Shown here piece after piece: positions 57,835 through 64,000 of a stretch of DNA of 64,000 nucleotides (within the stretch, counting starts at the first letter, position 1; every line of letters starts with the position of its first letter). A program made the position numbers and the translations under genes. The stretch comes from Micromonospora sp. RP3T (lineage in GTDB: Bacteria; Actinomycetota; Actinomycetes; Mycobacteriales; Micromonosporaceae): contig NZ_PYPS01000012.1 in NCBI RefSeq assembly GCF_003027925.1, positions 62,001-126,000 of the forward strand, read 5' to 3'. A model generated the notes under the pieces. The model had not been told where the DNA came from and searched no databases. It was given only the letters and a program-made list of their open reading frames with translations.

Positions 57835-58635
57835 ATGAACCTGACCGACCGGGTGGTGGTGATCACCGGCGGGGCCGGTGGCATCGGCGCGGCGCTGGGC
57901 CGCCGCTTCGCCGCCGAGGGCGCCGCCGCCGTGGTGCTCGCCGACCTGGCCGCCGACGCGGCCCGCGCGGCGGCCGACGCGATCGGCCCGGTGGCCGCCG
58001 GCGTCGGGCTGGACGTCACCGACGAGGCGGCGGTCCGCGCGCTCGTCGACGAGACGGAACGCCGCCACGGCCGGATCGACCTGTTCTGCGCCAACGCGGG
58101 CGTCGCCACCGGCGGCGGCCTCGACGCGTCCGACGCCGACTGGGACCGGGCCTGGCGGGTCAACGTGCTCGGCCACCTGCACAGCGCCCGGGCGGTGCTG
58201 CCGGGGATGCTGCGCCGGGGCCAGGGCCACCTGCTGCTCACCTGCTCGGCCGCCGGCCTGCTGACCGCCGTCGGGGACGCGCCCTACACCGCGACCAAGC
58301 ACGCGGCGGTCGGCCTCGCCGACTGGCTGGCCATCACCTACCGGGACGCCGGTATCCGGGTCAGCGCGCTCTGCCCGCAGGGCGTGGACACCCCGATGCT
58401 CGCCGACGGGCTCGCCGAGGGCCACCTCGGCGCCCGGGTGATCGCCGCGTCCGGCGCGATCCTCACCCCCGACCAGGTCGCCGACGCGGTCATCGCCGGG
58501 CTGGCCGAGGAACGGTTCCTCATCCTGCCCCACCCGGAGGTCGCCGACTACGCCCGCCGCCGCGCCGAGGACCCGGACGGCTGGCAGGCCGGCCTGCGCA
58601 AACTCGTCCGCAAGCTGCGCGCCGCCGACTCCTGA
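57835..58635 (+). CDS. SDR family oxidoreductase
   Basis: 266 residues. The NAD(P) motif TGGAGGIGAALGRR (residues 11-24), CANAGVATG (NAG motif, near 83-91), catalytic Ser in LTCSAAG (near 137) and YTATKHA (YxxxK, near 149-155) are all present. The C-terminal part PQGVDTPML is also typical. The acidic residue ADLA after strand 2 favours NAD over NADP. It is coupled to the LLM oxidoreductase and both may act on one substrate, which cannot be told. Confidence 0.86.
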   Translation: MNLTDRVVVITGGAGGIGAALGRRFAAEGAAAVVLADLAADAARAAADAIGPVAAGVGLDVTDEAAVRALVDETERRHGRIDLFCANAGVATGGGLDASDADWDRAWRVNVLGHLHSARAVLPGMLRRGQGHLLLTCSAAGLLTAVGDAPYTATKHAAVGLADWLAITYRDAGIRVSALCPQGVDTPMLADGLAEGHLGARVIAASGAILTPDQVADAVIAGLAEERFLILPHPEVADYARRRAEDPDGWQAGLRKLVRKLRAADS

Positions 58636-58659
58636 CCGGCCCGCGCCGGCCCGAGGACG

Positions 58660-60939
58660 TCAGCGCCGCCAGCGCAGCGGACCCGGGTGGACCCGCCACC
58701 ACAGCCGCCGCCAACCTGGCCGGGCGTCGCGCAGCGCCTCCCCGTACGCGGTGACGAGCGTCGCCGCCCGGTCCGCCTGCTGCCCGGTGGTGCTGCCCGG
58801 GGCGAAGGCCACCTGGTTGACCAACCCGGCCAGCTCGCCGACGTCGCCACCGGAAGCCCCGTCGCCGACGGGCGACACACCGGTCGCCGCGCGGGCCTCG
58901 ACCAGCGCCCTCCGGGCCCGCTCGGCGACCTCCGCCGCCGTCAGGTCCGACCCGGCCGGGCGGCCGGCCAGCCGCAGCGCGTCGGTCAACTCCCGCCACG
59001 CGCCGGCGACCCGCTCGCCGGGAGCACCCCGGTCCAGCCGGGACCGGCTCAACCGGCGGCGCATCGCCGCCAGGGCCGCCAACACTCCGCCGACCACCAG
59101 CAGCAGGCCGCCGACGCCGCCGCCCACCAGCACCGGCGTACCCGGGCCGCCGCGGGCCCGGTCCGGCGCGGACGCCGCGGCCGGGGGAGAGGCCGAGGGC
59201 GGCTCGGTCGGTGCCGGCACCTCCGACGGCGGCGGCTCCTCCGGCTGCGGCCGGAAGTCCTCCTCCACCGGGCGGGGCGCGGAGTCCGGGCGCGGCATCG
59301 GATCGAACGACACCCAGCCGACGCCGTCGAACAGCACCTCCGGCCAGGCGTACGCGTCGGCGGCCCGCACCGGCCCGTCCGCGTTCGGCGCGAACCCCAC
59401 CACCACCCGGGTGGGCAGCCCGGCGAGCCGGCCGAGCACCGCGAACGCGGCGGCGAACTGCTCCGAGGTGCCCCGCTGCCCGCCGCCGTTACGCGGTCCG
59501 AACAGGAAGAACGTCAGATTCGGGTACGCGTGCCCGCTGGGTGCGTCCGCGGTCAACCGGTAGTGCTCGGCGAGGAACGTGGCGATCGCGTCGGCCCGCG
59601 CGTACGGGGCGCCGTTGGCCTCGGCGAGCTGGGCGGCCAGCCGGCGCAACTGCTCCGGCGCCCCGTCCGGCACCCGCAGCACCCGCGCCACCGCGTCACC
59701 GGCCGGCACGTTCGCGGTGCTCACCAGATTCACGTCCGGGCGCTCCCGTACCGAGGACACCTCGTACCGCAGCCCCGGCACGAGCCCCTCCGGGCGGATC
59801 AGCGTCCCGCTCGCCGGGTCGTACGCCACCCGCGCGCCGCCCACCTCGCGCGGCGTCGGCACCGCCGGCAGCAGCCGCCCGGTCAGGTCGCCCACCGTGA
59901 TCTCCTGACGCACCGCCTCGGTGGTGGCGCCCGGCGCGGGCTCGACCGCCGGCAGGATCCGCCCCGCGTTGCGGTACGTGGCCCCGACCCGCCAGGTCAC
60001 CCCGTCGTAGTCGCTGAGCACCGCCAACCGGATCCGGGGCGGCCCGCCCTCGGCCGGCCCGGCGAGCGTGCGCACGTCGAGTAGCCGCTGGTCCGGGTTC
60101 AACGCCCAACCCGAGATCCGGATCAGCGGGTTCTCGTCCAGCGACTCCACCTGCGGTGGCTCCACGTAGCGGCGCGGGTCGACCGGACGCGCGTCGACCT
60201 GACCGGCGACCACCGGCGCGAGCAGCGCGGCCAGCGCCACCACCAGGGCCAGGCCGGCCGCGCTCGCCGCGGCCAGCCGCAGCCGCACCGCCGCGCGTAC
60301 CGCCGGGGTGAGCCCGGCGACCGGGTCGGCGTCCGCCGCCGGGTCGGGCCGGCGTCCCGGCGCGGCCAGGCCGACCGCCGCGACGGCCGCGAACAGCACC
60401 GTCGGGCCGACCGCCGGCGCCGCGTTCGGCCCGACCACGTAGAGCGCGCCGGCGTAGAGCAGCGCCGGCGGCAGGTACCCGGCCAGCACCCGGCCGGCCC
60501 GCAGGGCCACCTCGGCGGCGGTCAGCCCGGCCAGCCAGGCGGCCACCACCGGGACCAGCACGGTGTCCGGCGTCGGCTGCACCGGGATCATCGCGGTCAG
60601 CAGCCGGGGGATCGCGTTGCGGGCGGCGTCGGCGGCCACCTCGCCCAGCCCGCCGGGCAGCGCCGCGTGGCTCGCCGCCAGCCGCAACGACAGCAGCGTC
60701 CAGCCGGCCAGCGCGGCCACCGACAGCGGCGCCACCAGCCACGACGCCAGCCGCCGGGCGGCCACGCTGACCAGCACCGAACCGACCGCCGCGCCGACCA
60801 TCAGTCGGGTCAGCAGCGGATCGGCGTACACCCGGCCCAACACCACGCCGGACAGCGACACCAGCACCACAAGCGTCACCGGCACCGGCGCCGCCCGCAG
60901 CGCCCGGACCGCCCACTCCCGGGCCGGCGTCCCGGTCAC
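58660..60939 (-). CDS. TgpA-like membrane protein with degenerate transglutaminase domain
   Basis: 759 residues. Six to seven membrane helices at the N-terminus (DUF3488 type, residues about 15-265), an extracellular transglutaminase-like domain (about 440-610), another membrane helix (near 650) and a cytoplasmic DUF4129-like tail. The usual catalytic triad is altered: GTSEQFAAAF has Ser in the place of the Cys of GxCExF, and AYAWPEV has Tyr in the place of the catalytic His; the FDP Asp is kept. Enzyme activity is therefore unlikely as written. GTG at 60939 overlaps the DUF58 gene by four bases. Confidence 0.82.
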   Translation of the reverse strand: MTGTPAREWAVRALRAAPVPVTLVVLVSLSGVVLGRVYADPLLTRLMVGAAVGSVLVSVAARRLASWLVAPLSVAALAGWTLLSLRLAASHAALPGGLGEVAADAARNAIPRLLTAMIPVQPTPDTVLVPVVAAWLAGLTAAEVALRAGRVLAGYLPPALLYAGALYVVGPNAAPAVGPTVLFAAVAAVGLAAPGRRPDPAADADPVAGLTPAVRAAVRLRLAAASAAGLALVVALAALLAPVVAGQVDARPVDPRRYVEPPQVESLDENPLIRISGWALNPDQRLLDVRTLAGPAEGGPPRIRLAVLSDYDGVTWRVGATYRNAGRILPAVEPAPGATTEAVRQEITVGDLTGRLLPAVPTPREVGGARVAYDPASGTLIRPEGLVPGLRYEVSSVRERPDVNLVSTANVPAGDAVARVLRVPDGAPEQLRRLAAQLAEANGAPYARADAIATFLAEHYRLTADAPSGHAYPNLTFFLFGPRNGGGQRGTSEQFAAAFAVLGRLAGLPTRVVVGFAPNADGPVRAADAYAWPEVLFDGVGWVSFDPMPRPDSAPRPVEEDFRPQPEEPPPSEVPAPTEPPSASPPAAASAPDRARGGPGTPVLVGGGVGGLLLVVGGVLAALAAMRRRLSRSRLDRGAPGERVAGAWRELTDALRLAGRPAGSDLTAAEVAERARRALVEARAATGVSPVGDGASGGDVGELAGLVNQVAFAPGSTTGQQADRAATLVTAYGEALRDARPGWRRLWWRVHPGPLRWRR

Positions 60940-62090
60940 CACCGGCGGATCCCGTCCCACCCGGCGGCGAACGCCGCGCCGTCGGCCGCGTCCAGCACCA
61001 CCAGGCCCGCCGCGCCGGCCGCCGTCGGTGCCGCCGCGCCGAACATCCCCACCACCACCGACGGGTACGCGCCGCGCAGCGCGCCCACGTGCCCCAGCTC
61101 GTCGGCGGCCCCCGGCCCGGTGAGGAAGACCAGCGTGTCGCCGAGCCGGTCCTGGCGCAGCCGGCCCGTCGCCGCCGACAGCACCTCCGACCCGCCACCG
61201 GCCAGCTCGGTCGCGGCGAGGCGGTCCAGCGGCCCGGCCACCCCGGCGGGCTCGGCGTCGGCCGGCGCGACCAGCAGCAGGTGCACCGGGAGGGACTCCC
61301 GCACCGCCGCGGCCACCACCGACGCCGCCGCCTCGCACGCCGACTCGAACGACTCCGCCACCCCGGCCACCCGGCCCGGATGCGCGGCCACCCGGTTGTC
61401 CAGCACCACCACGAGGCACGGCAGGCTGGTGTCCACGTTCTCGCGCACCATCAGCTCACCCACCCGGGCGCTGGTCCGCCAGTGCACCCGGCGCAGTTCG
61501 TCACCGACCACGTACTCCCGCAGCGAGTCGAACGTGATCGACCCGTGCGGCACGCTGTCGGTGCGCCCGTCCAGGCTGCGCCCGGCGCCGGTGGGCACCG
61601 CGGACATCGGGTGGATACGCGGGTGCACCCACACTCCGACCGTGCCGCCGTAGCCACGGGCCAGCGCCACCAGCCCGAGCGGGTCCCGGCGCACCACCCG
61701 CAGCGGACCGACCGGCACCACCCCCCGGCGGTGCGTCGGCACCGGGTAGCGCACGACCGTGTCCCGCCCCGGGCGCAACCGCAGCAGCGGCACCGGCACC
61801 AGTGCGCCGGCGCAGCGGTCCTCGGCGACCAGGTTCGCCGCCCGCAGCCGGCCGGTGTTGCGCACCGTCAGCTCCATCGCCGCCGGCTCGCCCCGGGCCA
61901 CCCGGTCCGGGTCGGCCCGCCGCGCCACCGTCAACCGGGGCCGCCAGGCGGCGGTCACCGCGGCGTAGCCGACCGCGACGCCGGCCGCCGCGCCGAGCAC
62001 GGTCAGCTCCGGGTACGCGTACCGGAAACCGATGCCGAGCAGCACCAGGGCGGCGACGAGCAACCCGATCCCCCGGGCGGTGATCCCCAC
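60936..62090 (-). CDS. DUF58 domain protein
   Basis: 384 residues. Two N-terminal membrane helices (LLVAALVLLGIGFRYA and TVLGAAAGVAVGYAAV) are followed by a cytoplasmic or outside domain with the DUF58 landmark GSITFDSLREYVVGDELRRVHWRTSARVGELMVRE (about residues 185-220) and a vWA-like core. Such proteins partner MoxR ATPases. GTG at 62090 lies two bases after the MoxR stop; the stop overlaps the TgpA-like gene (GTGA). Confidence 0.84.
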   Translation of the reverse strand: MGITARGIGLLVAALVLLGIGFRYAYPELTVLGAAAGVAVGYAAVTAAWRPRLTVARRADPDRVARGEPAAMELTVRNTGRLRAANLVAEDRCAGALVPVPLLRLRPGRDTVVRYPVPTHRRGVVPVGPLRVVRRDPLGLVALARGYGGTVGVWVHPRIHPMSAVPTGAGRSLDGRTDSVPHGSITFDSLREYVVGDELRRVHWRTSARVGELMVRENVDTSLPCLVVVLDNRVAAHPGRVAGVAESFESACEAAASVVAAAVRESLPVHLLLVAPADAEPAGVAGPLDRLAATELAGGGSEVLSAATGRLRQDRLGDTLVFLTGPGAADELGHVGALRGAYPSVVVGMFGAAAPTAAGAAGLVVLDAADGAAFAAGWDGIRRW

Positions 62091-62092
62091 GC

Positions 62093-63088
62093 TCAGCCGT
62101 GCACCGGGGCGGGCTGGCCCGACGGCAGCGGCACCGGCACCGAGGCGACCGCCTGGCGCAGCACCTCGGCCGGCGTGACGCCCCGCACCTGCGCGTCCGG
62201 GGTGAGCAGCAACCGGTGCGCGAAGACCGGCTCGACAAGCGCCTTCAGGTCCTCCGGCATGATCCAGCCCCGACCGTCGATCAGCGCGTACGCGCACGCC
62301 GCCCGCGTCAACGCGATCACCCCGCGCGGACTCACCCCGACCCGCACCTGCGGATGGGTACGGGTCGCCGCGGCCAGCCGCACCGCGTACGCGTACAACG
62401 GCTCGGCGATGTGCACCCGCCGGGCCATCTGCACCATCTCGCCCACCGTGGCGGTGTCGGTGACCGCGCTCAGCGAGTCGGGGGAGCGGACCGTGGCGCC
62501 GCGCAGCACCTCCACCTCGACCGCCTCGTCGGGATAGCCGACGGAGAGCTTCACCAGGAACCGGTCGAGCTGCGCCTCCGGCAGCCGGTAGGTGCCGTCC
62601 ATCTCGACCGGGTTCTGCGTGGCCACCACCAGGAACGGCTGCGGCACCGGGTGGCGTACGCCGTCCACCGTGACGGTGCGTTCCTCCATCACCTCCAGCA
62701 GCGCCGACTGGGTCTTCGGCGACGCCCGGTTGATCTCGTCGGCGATCACGATGTTCGCGAACACCGGCCCCGGGTGGAACTCGAAGCCGCGACTGGCCTG
62801 GTTGAAGATGGTCACCCCGGACACGTCCGAGGGGAGCAGGTCCGGGGTGAACTGGATCCGCCGCCACTCGCCCTGCACGGTGGCCGCGACCGCCCGGGCG
62901 AGCGTGGTCTTGCCGACCCCGGGCACGTCCTCCAGCAGCACGTGCCCCTGCGCGAACAGCGCGGTCAGCGCCAGCCGGACCACCTGCGGCTTGCCCAGCA
63001 CGACCGCGTTGACGTTGTCGGCCAGCCGGGCGGCCAGGGCGGCGAAGCCCTGCACCTCCGGCTGACTGAGCGGTTCGTGCGTGTTCAC
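62093..63088 (-). CDS. MoxR-family AAA ATPase
   Basis: 331 residues. Walker A GVGKTTLARAVA (near residue 57), Walker B IVIADEINRASPKTQSALLE (near 113-132), sensor ATQNPVEMDGTYRLPEAQLDRF (near 155-176) and the C-terminal lid with VSPRGVIALTRAA are intact. MoxR proteins act as chaperones with vWA/DUF58 partners, here the next gene. GTG at 63088 has AAAGG seven bases upstream. It is the second gene of the operon whose first visible gene is the fibronectin protein. Confidence 0.88.
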   Translation of the reverse strand: MNTHEPLSQPEVQGFAALAARLADNVNAVVLGKPQVVRLALTALFAQGHVLLEDVPGVGKTTLARAVAATVQGEWRRIQFTPDLLPSDVSGVTIFNQASRGFEFHPGPVFANIVIADEINRASPKTQSALLEVMEERTVTVDGVRHPVPQPFLVVATQNPVEMDGTYRLPEAQLDRFLVKLSVGYPDEAVEVEVLRGATVRSPDSLSAVTDTATVGEMVQMARRVHIAEPLYAYAVRLAAATRTHPQVRVGVSPRGVIALTRAACAYALIDGRGWIMPEDLKALVEPVFAHRLLLTPDAQVRGVTPAEVLRQAVASVPVPLPSGQPAPVHG

Positions 63089-63116
63089 GGGGCGCCTTTC
63101 GCGAAAGAGATCGTGG

Positions 63117-64000
63117 TCAGCAGGCGGGCAGCAGGTTGAGGTTGTCGCCGCCCTCCAGGTTGAGCCAGGCCCACGGGATGTAGGTCCTGCCCTTGTAGTC
63201 GACCTGGATCCACCAGGTGCTCTGCTTGTTCTTGTTGTAGATCCAGGCGTCCACGTTCTCGCCCTTCGCCTTGCAGTAGGTCCGCAGCCGGTGGCCGTCC
63301 GGCACCCAGCCCGCCTGGCGGTCGTCGTCCTGCCGGGTGACCTCGAAGATCTCGTTGCCGTTGCGGCCCGAGACGTCCTTGTCGCAGTACGTCCGCTGGT
63401 CGCCGTCCGGCCCGTTCTTGCAGGTGGCGACTCCGTAGAGCGGGTCGGTGGTCTGGGCGCGGGTGGCCGTGCCCTTGCCGGCCGCGTTGCTCGCGGTCAG
63501 CGCCACCGAGTACGCCGTGCCCGGCGTCAACCCGGTCACCCGCAGGCTCGCACAGCTCCCGGTGGCCGTCTTCCCGCCGGTCGCGGCCGTGCAGGTGGCC
63601 TTTCCGCCGCCGGCGTCCACGGTGAACGTCACCGTCACCGACGTGGCGTCCGCCGACGAGCCGGTCACCGTGATCCGGGGCGCGGCCACGGTGCGCGCCG
63701 TGGTGGCGGCCTCCGCGCCGGGGCCGGCCTCGTTGACGGCCTTCACCTTGACCGTGACGTTCTGACCGTTGCCGAGCCCGCCCACGGTGGCCCGCACATC
63801 GGTCACCTCCACCGTCTTCCCGCCGGCCGCCACCACGTACTTCGTCACCGGGCGGCCGTTCTCCACCGCCGGCGACCACTGCACCGCCACCGTGCCGGGC
63901 TGGTCGGCCACCGTGGACGCGCGCAGCTCGGTCGGCGCCTTCGGGGCGGTGAACGGCACCACCGTGTTGCTCACCGGCGACGCCTTCGACCCGGCGCCCT
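63117..64000 (-). CDS. Fibronectin type III domain protein, C-terminal part (cut by the window edge)
   Basis: The frame is open to the window end, so the N-terminus is missing; at least 294 codons are visible. At least one complete Fn3 domain (APKAPTELRASTVADQP to TTARTV) and a second Fn3-like domain (up to TTRAQTTDPLY) can be seen, and residues before the first (GAGSKASPVSNTVVPF) are the end of another. The last about 110 residues form a Cys-containing SH3-like module (AWIYNKNKQSTWWIQVDYKGRTYIP) ending NLLPAC. It precedes MoxR-DUF58-TgpA, an arrangement common in actinobacteria; a surface or sensor protein is likely. Confidence 0.75.
   Translation of the reverse strand, partial: GAGSKASPVSNTVVPFTAPKAPTELRASTVADQPGTVAVQWSPAVENGRPVTKYVVAAGGKTVEVTDVRATVGGLGNGQNVTVKVKAVNEAGPGAEAATTARTVAAPRITVTGSSADATSVTVTFTVDAGGGKATCTAATGGKTATGSCASLRVTGLTPGTAYSVALTASNAAGKGTATRAQTTDPLYGVATCKNGPDGDQRTYCDKDVSGRNGNEIFEVTRQDDDRQAGWVPDGHRLRTYCKAKGENVDAWIYNKNKQSTWWIQVDYKGRTYIPWAWLNLEGGDNLNLLPAC

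Noticed and set aside
1..64000. Insertion sequences, integrases, CRISPR arrays, rRNA or origin features.
   Set aside because: None of the frames resembles a transposase, integrase or Cas protein, and no regular spacer-repeat array or rRNA-like sequence was seen.

Overview
The window is very GC-rich with long, strongly third-position-biased genes, GTG/TTG starts, mycothiol-type enzymes, an F420/LLM oxidoreductase, Tat-type lipoproteins and a conservon-type kinase. This points to an actinomycete, most likely Micromonosporaceae (Micromonospora-like); that is inference from gene content, not from a marker gene. I found no rRNA, tRNA, insertion sequence, phage gene or CRISPR array.

Layout. 119-10278 is an amino-sugar uptake locus. 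Two paralogous NgcEFG-type ABC importers for GlcNAc/chitobiose-like sugars flank a BadF-type sugar kinase, an RpiR/SIS regulator and a SIS-domain protein; neither importer has its own ATPase. 10346-14619 holds a truncated family-A DNA polymerase, a MobA-like nucleotidyltransferase, a VOC protein and a membrane-bound hydrolase. 14700-24890 has a Ser/Thr kinase, then an alpha-glucan cluster (GT4 glycosyltransferase, GH133 debranching enzyme, GH63-like glucosidase) and a secreted delta-60-repeat propeller. 25105-29849 is a series of small genes including a BrnTA-like toxin-antitoxin pair, a RusA-like protein and an Rv2466c-like thioredoxin-fold protein. 30056-34387 is an LpqY-SugABC-like importer with its own ATPase. 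That ATPase could in principle serve the orphan importers, as MsiK does in Streptomyces.

35742-41060 is the most unusual region. It has a small secreted protein, then a 1375-residue secreted polymorphic toxin (signal peptide, two blocks of ALF repeats each followed by an Ala-rich helical region, a Hint domain, and a 137-residue C-terminal toxin), then a probable immunity gene 10 bp downstream. 41233-47134 holds GNAT, WrbA, an FGGY kinase and a two-gene remnant-like conservon (histidine kinase plus roadblock). 47203-52435 is a cellulose module: a GH1 beta-glucosidase and a GH48 cellobiohydrolase, divergently transcribed, with three CebR-type operators between them. 52690-58635 contains a terminator/small-RNA-like hairpin, PAP2 phosphatase, mycothiol-dependent-type enzyme, DUF1028, LtrA, LLM and SDR genes. 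58660-64000 is a MoxR-DUF58-transglutaminase operon, with a fibronectin-III protein cut by the window edge. The transglutaminase-like domain lacks its catalytic Cys and His.

Non-coding structure also stands out. Two long nested hairpins with a shared arm sequence sit between convergent genes (3881, 13643). A GC-palindrome/TTAACG repeat family occurs at 10277 and 24985. Stop-codon-containing 3' gene ends have been tandemly duplicated at 47117 and 55431.
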